Assembly: GCF_004768545.1 (NCBI RefSeq)
Contig: NZ_CP038636.1
Coordinates: forward strand, 620,001 to 684,000
From: Cupriavidus oxalaticus
GTDB lineage: Bacteria > Pseudomonadota > Gammaproteobacteria > Burkholderiales > Burkholderiaceae
Length of the DNA stretch: 64,000 nt
Direction: 5' to 3'
Shown: positions 1-8,791 of the stretch, in pieces
Numbering within the stretch: position 1 is the first letter of the stretch
Layout: every line of letters starts with the position of its first letter
The notes under the pieces: model-generated
Seen by the model: only the letters and a program-made list of their open reading frames with translations
What the model was told of the DNA's origin: nothing
Databases searched by the model: none
Position numbers and translations under genes: made by a program

Positions 1-20
1 GTGGCGGTCGCAAGCCGGCA

Positions 21-479
21 ATGTCCGAGCTGTTGGTGCAGCTCGGCGAGAGCGACCCGCGCCTAGGTCTGCTAGCGCAATACTTCGCTCAGCGAGAGGC
101 GAATGGTGCCGAGCAGGAGCCGGAATGTCTCCCTCCCGATGAGCCCGCGCCCCGCGGCGAACGGCGCGCGGCAGTCGAGAAACTCCGAAGACTAGTCCAG
201 CGCATGTACTCGGAACTCGAAGCTTTGCGCGAGCGCAACGATTCAGTTGCAGCAGCTTTGGGGGCATGCCACCTCTGCTGGGGCGAAGACCCCGAATGCG
301 AGGTTTGTGCCGGGGAGGGGGCGCCCGGTTCCAACGCGCCGGATGAGGCGCTCTTTGCACACTATGTCGGGCCGATGATTCGCCGACTCCGGCCGCGTCC
401 CTCACACCCCGGCTCACCGCAACCGGCAGCAGTGGCTCCGCGTGTTGCCGACAGCCCGCAGTCCTATCACGACAACTGA
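21..479 (+). CDS. Small zinc-ribbon-like protein, first gene of protease operon (start may lie upstream)
   Basis: Function not recognised. About 152 residues, acidic and arginine-rich, with a charged helical middle and a short cysteine cluster near residues 84-101 that reads CxxC...CxxCxGxG, the pattern of DnaJ-type zinc ribbons. This suggests one structural zinc site, but only half of a DnaJ cysteine-rich domain is present. No Shine-Dalgarno precedes the ATG at 21 and the frame is open to the left edge, so the true start is probably outside the window. The stop is 14 nt before the next gene, so the five genes to 5665 look co-transcribed. A structural or assembly role with the downstream protease is only an inference from operon position. 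Confidence 0.6.
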   Translation: MSELLVQLGESDPRLGLLAQYFAQREANGAEQEPECLPPDEPAPRGERRAAVEKLRRLVQRMYSELEALRERNDSVAAALGACHLCWGEDPECEVCAGEGAPGSNAPDEALFAHYVGPMIRRLRPRPSHPGSPQPAAVAPRVADSPQSYHDN

Positions 480-493
480 GAGAGGAGCACGCC

Positions 494-1111
494 ATGAACC
501 TATACGAATCGTTAGGAGACTTAGATAGCTTTGCTGACCTGCTCGGTACTATCGAGAGTGAGGAAAACGACGAGGGGGCAGAATTGGATGAAAACGTCCA
601 AAACCTCGCGCGGCGGCTACGCTCGGTCAAACCGAAGGTACCAACCGGGAGCGGCTTGTTCCAAGCACGGCCGCCCCAGCGGTATGTGACGCAGTTGGAG
701 TTGCAGGTTGCCCTGGGCCGCGTTGGTGCCCAGATCAAGACTCACGCCGAGGCGACTAAGGCTGTCAGTACCCGCGTCAACACGTTGAACCTCCGCGTCG
801 ATGCCGAGGTTGCCGCGCGGAAGAAAGAAGATACCGCAATCAGGAAGGACATCTCGAATGGAAGGATGATGTCCATCCTTCCGCTGTTGATGACTAGCGC
901 GCCGAAGCTGAAGAGCATCGATATCCAGGAAAATGGCACCACAGTAACGAAAACGGTCACGAAATCGGAATTCGAAAAACAAGACATGATGCCAATGGCG
1001 CTGATGTTGATGATGGGCTCGATGAGCGACAACGACAGCAAGACCAACGACAACAGCATGATGATGATGCTGCCGCTGGTACTGATTCTTTCTCAGCAGA
1101 ACAAGAGTTGA
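494..1111 (+). CDS. Unknown Met-rich helical protein of the protease operon
   Basis: Not recognised. 205 residues. The N-terminal third is acidic, the middle (about residues 65-125) is a likely coiled coil with regular hydrophobic spacing and many Lys/Arg/Glu, and the C-terminal 60 residues are unusually rich in methionine, with two short hydrophobic Met/Leu stretches around residues 125-133 and 166-200 flanking an Asp/Asn/Ser linker. AGGAG sits 7 nt before the ATG, supporting the start. It lies 14 nt after the first gene and 22 nt before the PASTA gene. The Met-rich hydrophobic stretches could be peripheral membrane contacts or assembly interfaces; neither is demonstrated by the sequence. 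Confidence 0.65.
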   Translation: MNLYESLGDLDSFADLLGTIESEENDEGAELDENVQNLARRLRSVKPKVPTGSGLFQARPPQRYVTQLELQVALGRVGAQIKTHAEATKAVSTRVNTLNLRVDAEVAARKKEDTAIRKDISNGRMMSILPLLMTSAPKLKSIDIQENGTTVTKTVTKSEFEKQDMMPMALMLMMGSMSDNDSKTNDNSMMMMLPLVLILSQQNKS

Positions 1112-1133
1112 CAACGATGAGAGGAGCCTTGCC

Positions 1134-1643
1134 ATGGCTAATGAATTCAGTTTTGCCATGAGCCTGCCGATCAATATGCTAATCGCGGAGCGCGAGGGCC
1201 TTCCTAGGTCCGATGCGATTCGCATCGGCGCACTTGCATCGCTTACCGTCAGGTCCATGCCAATCTCGCTCGTGGTCACGCAGTTATTGGCGCGGCGTGA
1301 GCTGCCGCAAGAGCCGGCTCCGGTCCCGACACCGCAGAAGCTTCTGGAAATCCCTGCGGTGCCTAGGAATAAGGAGAAGAATTCCGCAGTTCTGATGCTG
1401 CTTGACGCCGGCTTTACAGTGGGAACGGCCTTGGAAAAAAACGAAAACTGTGAGGAAGGAGAAGTTATCCGTTACGAACCAGAAAGCGGCCAGAAAGTCC
1501 CGAAGGGCACAAAGGTCACGGTCATCTTAAGCTGCGCCCACCGCGAACAAACGGAATCGCCGCCGCTCGGCGCAGGATCAGCCGAGCCTGTCGACTTCCA
1601 TGGGCCTCTAGCCGCTGACAAAGCTGACAAAAAAATGACGTGA
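1134..1643 (+). CDS. PASTA-domain protein of the protease operon
   Basis: 169 residues. The N-terminal half has hydrophobic helices (residues 5-50) followed by a proline-rich linker. Residues about 75-131 match a single PASTA domain: an opening IPAVPRNK strand, a helix with LLDAGF.VG, then EVIRYEPESG and VPKGTKVTVILS at the end. PASTA domains in bacteria bind peptidoglycan fragments or beta-lactams, usually on Ser/Thr kinases or PBPs; here it stands without a kinase. A good ribosome site (AGAGGAG) precedes the ATG. It ends 10 nt before the subtilase gene, which itself ends with peptidoglycan-binding modules, so a shared cell-wall location is plausible. No clear signal peptide is seen. Confidence 0.75.
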   Translation: MANEFSFAMSLPINMLIAEREGLPRSDAIRIGALASLTVRSMPISLVVTQLLARRELPQEPAPVPTPQKLLEIPAVPRNKEKNSAVLMLLDAGFTVGTALEKNENCEEGEVIRYEPESGQKVPKGTKVTVILSCAHREQTESPPLGAGSAEPVDFHGPLAADKADKKMT

Positions 1644-1653
1644 GTTTCGCGAG

Positions 1654-4600
1654 ATGCCAGCCATGGACCCCGGACTCTGGGAACTGCTCGACGCGGGGCC
1701 GGGCGACGACGAAATCGCCGCGATCCTCAGGCTGGGCCAGCCCGGCCTCGTCCCGGAAGGTGCGCGAGTTGTCGCGCAGTTCGGCGAGGTCGTCACGGTG
1801 CGGATGTTGCGCGGGGCGATTCCGCAGGTCCGCGAAAGTGCTGAATGCGCGAGCATGAAGGCCGCCGGAGCGCCACTCGGGCCGGATATCGAGCTCGAGA
1901 GCGGCGAGGTGGTCGAAGTCTCGAAGCCGGACTCGCCCCATGATGAACGCCGGCCGGCGGGTCTCCAGGCAACAGGCCGCGGCGTGGTAATCGGCGTCGT
2001 CGATTGGGGGTTTGATTTTGCGCATCCGGACTTCCGCAATGACGACGGCTCCAGCCGCATCCTCGCAATTTGGGACCAGCGCGGTCCGTCGCAGCCCGAT
2101 TCTCCCCAGCCATACGGATACGGGCACGTCCATGACCGGGAAGCGATCGATCGCGCCTTGGCCGCCGAGGATCCTTACGCAGCTCTCGGCTACCATCCCG
2201 GCGATGTGGATACCGGCTGCGGCACGCACGGCACCCACGTCGCCAGCATCGCCGGAGGGAAAGGCAGAGCCCACGGGCCCATCGGCATTGCACCGGGGGC
2301 AGAGTTCATATTCGTCCATCTTGCCAACTGGGGAGGCAAGCACTTGAAGCTAGGCAACTCAGTCACTCTGCTTGAGGCGTGCGATTTCATCGCAAAGATT
2401 GCTGCCGACCTCCCCAACTCTGCCTACTTGGATTCTGAAAACAATGAACGCGGGCAGGCGGACTACCTACAGGGTGGCCGTCCCTGGGTGATCAATCTCA
2501 GCATGGGACGGCACGGCGAACAGCACGACGGCACGACGCTAGTCGAGCAGGGACTCGATGCCCTCCTGCGCGCCGCACCTGGACGAGCGATCTCCCAGAG
2601 CGCAGGCAATTACTTTCACCGGTGCGTTCATGCCTCGAGTCACCTCCGACCCGGAGAGCGCCACACCATGATTTGGCAGTTGGCCGAGGCCGATGTGACG
2701 CCAAACGAGCTGGAAATCTGGTATTCGTGGCGTGACTCACTCGAGGTCGAGGTACGCTCGCCTGACGGCTTGATTTCCGCGCGCGCCGGACTGGGCGAGC
2801 GAGTCAGCTTGAAAGAGGGGGAGCGCGAAGTTGGCCGCCTTTACCATCGCGCCCGGGAGCCGAACACGCTCGATAATCATGTCGCCATTTTCCTCTATAC
2901 AACCGCGCCGCCCGGTGACTGGGAGCTGACGCTGATCGGGCGTGATGTCATCGACGGGCGATTCAACGCATGGATTGAGCGTGACGCGGCTTGCCCGTCG
3001 TGCCAGTCAAGGTTTCTCAATGACGACCCCTCCTCTACCACGGGCACCATCTGCAACGGTATGCGCACCATCGCCGTCGGAGCCTACAACGCTCACGAGC
3101 CGGAGGAGCCGCTCGCGATCTTCAGCAGTTCAGGACCAACGCGTGATGGCCGAGTAAAACCCGACCTCTGTGCGCCCGGAGTCGCCATTCTGGCCGCCCG
3201 ATCGGCTTCGCGTGATCCCACCGTGGAGCGGTCGCTGCTGGTCCGCATGTCCGGCACCAGCATGGCTGCGCCACATGTCGCTGGCACAATCGCACTAATG
3301 TTCGAGGTCGCACCGCGCCGACTGCGCATCGAGGAAACACACAACCTGCTCCTAGTTAACACGCGCAAGGTTTCAACTGAACACGCCGAGCGGGTCGGCA
3401 GCGGTTATCTCGACATCGAGGCCGCCGTTGAAGCGGCCCGGAACGTCAGCAACATCGGCGGCGGTTCGCGGCCGGCAGCCACGGAGGAGGAATTTTCGAC
3501 GGAATCGGAATCGGAAACCACAGACAGGTCGCATCCGCTCTGTCCTGAGTGTGCGGCGCGGCAAGCGCACGCGCCGGTTGAGCATGCCAGCATAGGGCCC
3601 GTCTTGTTGAGTGGCGAGGATGAGAGTGACGAAGGTGTGCAGCCGGAGTTTGGGGCGGCTGTGAGCGACGATGACGAAACTTTGGCCGTCCCTGCCGAGA
3701 TGCCGGCGCCTCGCTACGTGCATCGGGCTGATCTCGCCATTTCCGACGATCGTACCCGCTGGTCGCCTGCGATAGTCTTGGCTGAGGCGCTGGGCGAGGC
3801 GGAAATTCCCACGTCGGAGGCGCTGTTTGAGGGCTCGCTGACAGGCCAGACCCGTGATCGCTTTGAAATGATCGGTGCGCCGGGTAAACAATTGACAGAC
3901 GAGCCCCAGCCAGGCGATGTGCTCTGTCGGCGTGGCGAAGGCGGGCTTTCGCACGCTGCGCTGATTGCCGGCGTCGATTACTGGCCGCGCGAACAAGTCG
4001 AGTTCGCCGGTTTGATTCCGGAGAGCAATCGTCCGGGAATCTATGTACAAGTCGTCGAAGGTGGTCTATTTCCTCACGCCAGCGCCGATCGCTTCGCACG
4101 CTTACTCACAGACGCTGAGGGCCGCGTCCCGCCCGACCAGATGCTGCTACGCCCGTTGCGCGAACGGCCCGTAGGTGGCTCTGCCCGCACTGATCACGAA
4201 TACAAGCGCTGGGTCCAACAGTCGCTTAATCAGGTGTTGGGGACTCAGTTCGTCGTCGACAGCATTCTAGGTCCGCAAACGGTTGGCGCGATTCGGCTTT
4301 TCCAGCAGCGGCGCGGCCTGGTCGTCGATGGCATTGTCGGGCCAATCACCGAGCGAGCATTGATCGACGCAGGTGCGCCACTGCCTCCAGCGCCACCAGC
4401 GCCCATGCCTGCCGCCTCTTCCAGTGTGGAAATCTCTCAGGACTTCCCAATGGGCCCACCGATCGGGCCGGATTCAACCGCCGTCCGGGGGTTCATGCAG
4501 ATCAAGCACGCTGTCGGCATACGCGGGGAAAACCTGCCGCGAGACGTCTATCTTATTCAGATCCTTCTCAACGTGTACAGGTACCGGAACCAGATGAAGG

Positions 4601-4893
4601 AAATCGCGGAAGACGGCAAGGTCGGGCCTGAGACGATCAGCGCAATCCGTGAGTTCCAGCGCACGACCAAGTGGGTCGACGGACGTGTCGATCCTAGAGG
4701 GCGAACCTTTCGGGCTCTGGAGGACTTCGCCCGCCCTTTCCTAATCGAGGCGATGTCAATCATAACGCTCGGGATCTCCGGCTCCTATCGCAGTGCTATT
4801 AGCGATAGCGAGAGTGCTGGGGAAACGTACGTTTCAGAGCAACCGTTGCTGCAGATGTACTCGTTCCGCCAAGGAGGGCGAGCCAATGCCTAA
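1654..4893 (+). CDS. Large S8 subtilisin-like serine protease with C-terminal peptidoglycan-binding-type modules
   Basis: 1079 residues, far longer than a simple subtilase. The catalytic triad is complete: Asp117 in IGVVDWGFDFAHPDF, His192 in GTHGTHVASIAGG, Ser536 in MSGTSMAAPHVAG, with a long insert between His and Ser. After the protease comes an acidic linker with a CPEC motif (about 629-700), then PGDVLCRRGEGGLSHAAL (about 753-770) resembling an NlpC/P60 or CHAP fold but without its catalytic Cys evident, then a peptidoglycan-binding-1 repeat (about 850-910, VDSILGPQTVGAIRLFQ) and a second, divergent copy (about 950-1030, EDGKVGPETISAIREFQ). No Sec signal is visible, which is odd for a wall-active protease. 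The start follows the PASTA gene by 10 nt; the stop overlaps the next gene by 8 nt. Confidence 0.88.
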   Translation: MPAMDPGLWELLDAGPGDDEIAAILRLGQPGLVPEGARVVAQFGEVVTVRMLRGAIPQVRESAECASMKAAGAPLGPDIELESGEVVEVSKPDSPHDERRPAGLQATGRGVVIGVVDWGFDFAHPDFRNDDGSSRILAIWDQRGPSQPDSPQPYGYGHVHDREAIDRALAAEDPYAALGYHPGDVDTGCGTHGTHVASIAGGKGRAHGPIGIAPGAEFIFVHLANWGGKHLKLGNSVTLLEACDFIAKIAADLPNSAYLDSENNERGQADYLQGGRPWVINLSMGRHGEQHDGTTLVEQGLDALLRAAPGRAISQSAGNYFHRCVHASSHLRPGERHTMIWQLAEADVTPNELEIWYSWRDSLEVEVRSPDGLISARAGLGERVSLKEGEREVGRLYHRAREPNTLDNHVAIFLYTTAPPGDWELTLIGRDVIDGRFNAWIERDAACPSCQSRFLNDDPSSTTGTICNGMRTIAVGAYNAHEPEEPLAIFSSSGPTRDGRVKPDLCAPGVAILAARSASRDPTVERSLLVRMSGTSMAAPHVAGTIALMFEVAPRRLRIEETHNLLLVNTRKVSTEHAERVGSGYLDIEAAVEAARNVSNIGGGSRPAATEEEFSTESESETTDRSHPLCPECAARQAHAPVEHASIGPVLLSGEDESDEGVQPEFGAAVSDDDETLAVPAEMPAPRYVHRADLAISDDRTRWSPAIVLAEALGEAEIPTSEALFEGSLTGQTRDRFEMIGAPGKQLTDEPQPGDVLCRRGEGGLSHAALIAGVDYWPREQVEFAGLIPESNRPGIYVQVVEGGLFPHASADRFARLLTDAEGRVPPDQMLLRPLRERPVGGSARTDHEYKRWVQQSLNQVLGTQFVVDSILGPQTVGAIRLFQQRRGLVVDGIVGPITERALIDAGAPLPPAPPAPMPAASSSVEISQDFPMGPPIGPDSTAVRGFMQIKHAVGIRGENLPRDVYLIQILLNVYRYRNQMKEIAEDGKVGPETISAIREFQRTTKWVDGRVDPRGRTFRALEDFARPFLIEAMSIITLGISGSYRSAISDSESAGETYVSEQPLLQMYSFRQGGRANA

Positions 4894-5665
4894 CGTCGAC
4901 ATCGATACGTTTCGCATCCTCTTGGACCGACTGCTTGATCTGATGGAAGCACTCGATGGGTTCGGTTGGACCCAAGGCAAGCATGAGGCTGCGCTCGTCG
5001 AAGCGCAAGGCGCGCAGTGGGTCAAGGGTGGCGGCGGCAATCATCTTCAAAGCCTTATCGAGTATCGAAATCGGATCGTGCGGCTCGAAGGAGGCGTGAA
5101 GGGCGTCGTCGAGACAATACGTGTGGCCAATCCCGCGGCCTCTCAGCGCTTGAAAGACATTCTCAGCGCAAATCTGTTCAATCGAACAAACGCCATCAAG
5201 GCAGCCATCGATCAAACGGAGACGACTGTGCGATCCCTGCGCCAGACTGATCCGAATCGGTTCGTAGGCGTGAAGTTCTTTGAAGGCGGCGCTGGCACGA
5301 ACGTCGGTCGGACAGTGAGTTCTTTGCCGTCCGAGCAACTGAAGACCATGGCAATCCGGAGTCAGCTTCGGCAGGGAGTTGAGCCTACGCTTCTTCCACG
5401 AACGCAGCCCGCCGCAGAGCGGACGATCAGCCTAATCCGCCAGATGCCAGTCAGTGCCGAAGACGTGCGACGCAACATCTCACAGATGGTTGCTGGATTT
5501 CTTGCAGCCGTCCGGGTGTGGATGTCCCAAATGCTATCCCAAGCCAGCGCTGCGGCGCGGTTAGCCATGATCGGTATCGAGGAAGCATTGGTTGGCTTCG
5601 GCTCTCGCCTTACGACACCGGTAATCCTCATTGGAAAGCCGTGGGGCGAGCCCATCCAATCATGA
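4886..5665 (+). CDS. Unknown helical protein, last gene of the protease operon
   Basis: 259 residues, not recognised. The ATG at 4886 is chosen because AAGGAGGG ends 7 nt before it; a longer reading from 4793 would lie inside the protease gene. The coding start overlaps the protease stop by 8 nt, indicating translational coupling. The protein is predominantly helical, Arg/Gln/Leu-rich, with a more hydrophobic segment at about residues 205-240 (alanine-rich, ending in GFGSRL) that could pack in or on a membrane. No catalytic motif is visible. Coupling suggests it may be a partner or inhibitor of the protease, but this is inference only. Confidence 0.7.
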   Translation: MPNVDIDTFRILLDRLLDLMEALDGFGWTQGKHEAALVEAQGAQWVKGGGGNHLQSLIEYRNRIVRLEGGVKGVVETIRVANPAASQRLKDILSANLFNRTNAIKAAIDQTETTVRSLRQTDPNRFVGVKFFEGGAGTNVGRTVSSLPSEQLKTMAIRSQLRQGVEPTLLPRTQPAAERTISLIRQMPVSAEDVRRNISQMVAGFLAAVRVWMSQMLSQASAAARLAMIGIEEALVGFGSRLTTPVILIGKPWGEPIQS

Positions 5666-5710
5666 TGGTCACGGAGAGTTGAGAATGCGCGCAGTCTGGA
5701 GACCGCGCCG

Positions 5711-6052
5711 CTAGGGCACAATAGCCTGTGCGGGCAACGAGAGGGTCGGCCGGGAAACCCAATTGCAATACCCGGCATAGTAGACCGGAGTGCTTCCCAC
5801 CTCCGCTGCGCGAAACGCAAAATCGACGGCCTCCTCGTACGCTCCGTCAGCACAACGGGCCAGCGCGCGGCGAAGATAAAAGTCCTCCGAATCGGCTGCT
5901 TCGCGTGCCTGACTGTCAAGGTGGTCAAGCAGCCGCTCAATCAGGCGAAGGGTATAGACGCGTCGCTCAGCCGGTTCCTTGGTCTTGAATGTGCGGTTCG
6001 AAATGAAGTTGAGGCCTGCGAGGGCTTCGTTGAAGTTCAGGGTGATGGTCAT
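5711..6052 (-). CDS. Small hypothetical protein
   Basis: 113 residues, not recognised. The sequence is mostly alpha-helical, with an EPAERR..TLRLIERLLDHLD helix and a second amphipathic helix EEAVDFAFRAAEV, giving the look of a small TPR-like or regulatory protein. Only a weak AGAG precedes the ATG. It is convergent with the protease operon. The C-terminus after residue 95 is poorly structured and may read into non-coding DNA. Codon use looks like that of neighbouring genes, so it is probably real, but the support is moderate. Confidence 0.5.
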   Translation of the reverse strand: MTITLNFNEALAGLNFISNRTFKTKEPAERRVYTLRLIERLLDHLDSQAREAADSEDFYLRRALARCADGAYEEAVDFAFRAAEVGSTPVYYAGYCNWVSRPTLSLPAQAIVP

Positions 6053-6366
6053 GGTCGCTCTGTCGTCATGGTTGGCTGCGGACAGCCGGAAGGGTATCGG
6101 TATGTTGCTCGGGAACGGCTATGAAGTAGCCATGGGCGAGCAGTGCCGCTTGCGTCTGCGGCTCATCGGTCGCACATAAGCATCCGCCCCGGACTCGCTG
6201 CCACCCATACCTGCACATCTATGACGAGGCTAAAAGACCTTTATCCAGGGGGGTGCCTGGGCGCATCGCCACATGCCAGCTCAAGCCTTTCAACACCGTG
6301 GTAACCCGCGTCACGGATCACGTCGGTGCCCTCTCCTTGCAACAAGGCACTACGAAGGAGTATTCC

Positions 6367-7302
6367 ATGAATGATCCCGTCCAACACCTTCGCGACGAAT
6401 ACGCGTACGGCAATCTCTGCCTGTTTATTGGCGCCGGTGTGTCCGTTGGCTGTGGATTGCCGGATTGGCGGAAGTTGGCGGAAGAGGTTTTGCAGGCCAT
6501 ACCCCACAAGCAGTGGGGAAACCTTCCCCCACACCTCCTTGGCAAAGCAAGGCCACTTACTGGCGAGCTTGATCCGAATTGGCATCTGCCTTATGTCAAA
6601 GACATTCTCGGATCAGTGGATCCACTTTACTCAATGCGCTACATAAGAGCAGATAAACATTTAGATCTCAAAGACTTGGTTCGAGTATGCCTGTACAAGC
6701 ATCAGATTCAATTATCTGATATTGCCCGGGAATTGCCGCTCCTATCAAACGCGAGGCGGATATGCTGCTTCAACTATGATGATATACTGTGTCGCGCGTT
6801 CGATGAGGCTGACTGCTCATTTTCTCCGTTGTTCCCCGGCCAGAAAATCCCACTCGAGTCATCTAATAGGCTGATATTTTACCCGCATGGCTACTTACCG
6901 GACCCGGATCGGGCTTCATTTTTTCAGAAAACGGAAGCAATCGTGTTATCCGAGGAGGATTACTTCGAACTATATCGATTGCCGTACTCGTGGGCGAATA
7001 TGGTCCAACTCACGTTGCTGATGAACTACACAGCCCTCTTTATCGGCTGTTCACTTTCCGACCCAAATGTCCGCCGACTTCTAGATGTTTGTGCGAATAA
7101 AGGTCGCCATCATCAGCATTTCGCTTTTATGTTAAACCCATACGGTAGCGCCGCCAAATTAAATTGGTTAGAACTTAAGCATTCCGCTGCATTTGAAAAA
7201 TTTAACGGCTCACTCTATAAAGGTCTCGGTGTCAAAATTTTATGGGTTAATGACTTCCGAGATATCGCTTCGATTCTTAGTGCCATTAGATCTTCGGCAT
7301 AA
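6367..7302 (+). CDS. Stand-alone SIR2-like domain protein (candidate NADase, phage-defence type)
   Basis: 311 residues. AAGGAG at 6355-6360 sits 6 nt before the ATG, so the longer reading from 6253 is rejected. Motifs of the SIR2_2 family occur in order: LFIGAGVSVGCGLPDW (GAGxS nucleotide loop, residues ~18-35), CFNYDDIL (N-Y-D, ~140), the histidine in FYPHGYLP (~180), EEDYFELY and LFIGCSLSDPNVRRLL (GxSxxD, ~235). Family members of this kind commonly cleave NAD+ in anti-phage systems such as those pairing SIR2 with HerA, Argonaute or STAND ATPases. No such partner is adjacent, and the protein ends shortly after the domain. The gene is markedly AT-richer than its neighbours and lies against mobile-element debris, suggesting lateral acquisition. 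Confidence 0.85.
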   Translation: MNDPVQHLRDEYAYGNLCLFIGAGVSVGCGLPDWRKLAEEVLQAIPHKQWGNLPPHLLGKARPLTGELDPNWHLPYVKDILGSVDPLYSMRYIRADKHLDLKDLVRVCLYKHQIQLSDIARELPLLSNARRICCFNYDDILCRAFDEADCSFSPLFPGQKIPLESSNRLIFYPHGYLPDPDRASFFQKTEAIVLSEEDYFELYRLPYSWANMVQLTLLMNYTALFIGCSLSDPNVRRLLDVCANKGRHHQHFAFMLNPYGSAAKLNWLELKHSAAFEKFNGSLYKGLGVKILWVNDFRDIASILSAIRSSA

Positions 7303-7689
7303 AGTCGCCAGATGGATCAAGGTGACGGGGACCGGCCTCAAGCTCGGCCAATGTCAACGCGAGAACACTTAGAATGGCGCGGTGGAAGATGGTCAATCGA
7401 TGCTGATACGCCTCCGGCCAGGATACGCCCTTATGCACTGCAGCGCATAAGGGGGTGATCGTGCTTTCGGTGCTGATTGACACGGTTTCAGCAAGGAAAT
7501 CGTTCTGTATCAACGAGTTGTACAAAGAGCTTTTCGTGGAAAAGTCGCTGTGTTCAAATTGTTGATTTCAAAGAGGATTTCGCGCGCCGGCGTATCAGTT
7601 TGCAGCGAAAGCTCGATCACCCCCTCACGGGCACCTCGCCCTCGGCGCCGCCCTTGCCCACAACGTGGAGCCACCAGGGGTAATCTGCC
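7303..7689. other. Gap between SIR2 gene and intron remnant
   Basis: About 390 bp with no convincing gene. A minus-strand reading frame of 79 codons (7286-7525, TTG start, no ribosome site) overlaps the 3' end of the SIR2 gene and could be a gene remnant, but nothing in it is recognisable. The right part (about 7560-7689) should be the 3' exon sequence of the group II intron remnant that ends near 7690. Confidence 0.4.
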
Positions 7690-8721
7690 GGGTAGCAGCA
7701 GCGCATTACTGCGCCGCCGCCCCTTAAGAACCGGACGTGCAGGTCACCCCGCATCCGGCTCAAGCCATTCTTCAGCACCACGGTGTGGCACCGGAGAGCT
7801 TGACAGAGCGATTCGCAGTTTGACGGCGGGCTAAGTAGGTGTCCCACTCCGGATCGAAGGGCTGCGCCCCGCTCCGGATCTTGACGTGCCGTGTAATCGG
7901 AATCGTCGTGGCGCGGAAGAGCTCAATGCCCCTCATGCCGCAGGACGGACTCTCCGTAGCAAAGACCCATGAGCGGTAGCCCTCTACCCGGAAGTATCGT
8001 TTCCGGACCCACCGTGCCCCTTTGGTGGGATGCCTGCGTTTTGCCCACTTCCAGAGCAGTTGCCAGATGTGCGAGTCTACCGATGAGAAGGTTGCTTTCG
8101 CCACGGCGTGACGGTGATACATGGCCCATCCCCGGATGACCGGGTTGAGTTTCTGTATCAACGCTTCCTGAGTGGCGCTCGCGTTGCCCTTGATGATTCC
8201 CCTGACCTTATCAAGCAGCGATTTGATGCTCTTCTTTGCTGGCTTGATCAGCAGCTTGCCGCCGTACTTGCGCACGTTCTGGCCAAGGAAATCGAAACCC
8301 TCCGCTATGTTTGTGATCCGGGTTTTCTCCTCCGCGAGCTCCAGACCACGAACCGCCATGAATCGACGGATCGCGGGAAGCACGTTGGATTCGAGCGCCT
8401 CTTTCGATGTGCAGGTCACTACAAAATCATCGGCATAACGGACGACGTGGAGTTTGGTCTTGCTGCGTGCGGGTCTTGGCGCCCCCTCGCTAGCGTAAAC
8501 TGCTGCTTCAAGCCCATCCAACGCCATATTTGCGATCACGGGCGAGATAATACCGCCCTGCGGCGTACCAGCCCGCGTCTCAAACAAGGTTCCCTCATCG
8601 ATATATCCGGCTTGAAGCCACTTTCGCAGGACCTCCTTATCCATCGTTATGTGCTCCAGCATCCAGGCGTGACTGAAGTTGTCGAAACAGCCCCGAATGT
8701 CGCCTTCCAGAATCCATTCTC
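7690..8721 (-). mobile_element. Group II intron remnant 1, 3' part (RT C-terminus, domains V and VI)
   Basis: Read on the minus strand, the segment holds the C-terminal two thirds of an intron reverse transcriptase, then a complete domain V at 7728-7761 and a GC-rich domain VI hairpin ending with CTAC near 7692, as expected for a 3' splice boundary. The 5' part of the intron is missing: the element is cut at 8721 by the inverted end of a Tn3-family transposon. Confidence 0.8.
7728..7761 (-). ncRNA. Group II intron domain V
   Basis: Minus-strand 34-nt hairpin: an 8-bp basal stem opening GAGCCGGA and closing TCCGGTTC with the AGC catalytic triad at positions 2-4, a 2-nt CG bulge on the 3' side, a 6-bp upper stem and a GTGA (GNRA) tetraloop. 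Length, bulge and loop all fit domain V. It lies 10 nt downstream of the RT stop, with a domain VI-like hairpin following. Confidence 0.85.
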
Positions 8722-8723
8722 GG
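7772..8723 (-). pseudogene. ltrA: Group II intron reverse transcriptase/maturase, N-terminus lost
   Basis: About 317 codons. The RT palm begins with WILEGDIRGCFDNFSH (first catalytic Asp), continues through GTPQGGIISPVIANM and the VVRYADDFVV box, then the maturase thumb region (LNPVIRGWAMYHRHA) and the C-terminal VRKRYFR stretch. RT segments 0-2 are absent, and the reading frame runs straight into the transposon inverted repeat. The first residues of the open frame (before TREWILEG) are therefore transposon-encoded. The enzyme cannot be functional for retrohoming, although domains V and VI beyond it are intact. Its catalytic-Asp motif also occurs in the other RT fragment at 12.8-13.3 kb, so the two are not halves of one gene. 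Confidence 0.85.
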
Positions 8724-8776
8724 GTCATGCCGGGATAAGGCCGGAAATGACACATAATCCCAAAAGTAATAAAGAA
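8722..8776. repeat. Left terminal inverted repeat of the Tn3-family element
   Basis: On the plus strand it starts GGGTCATGCCGGGATAAGGC and ends AAGTAATAAAGAA. It pairs with 12742-12797 with a handful of mismatches and cuts into the RT reading frame on its left. Confidence 0.85.
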
Positions 8777-8791
8777 TGCGCCTCTTATGCA

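Noticed and set aside
7286..7525. 79-codon minus-strand frame downstream of the SIR2 gene
   Set aside because: TTG start without a ribosome site, overlapping the SIR2 3' end; no recognisable product.
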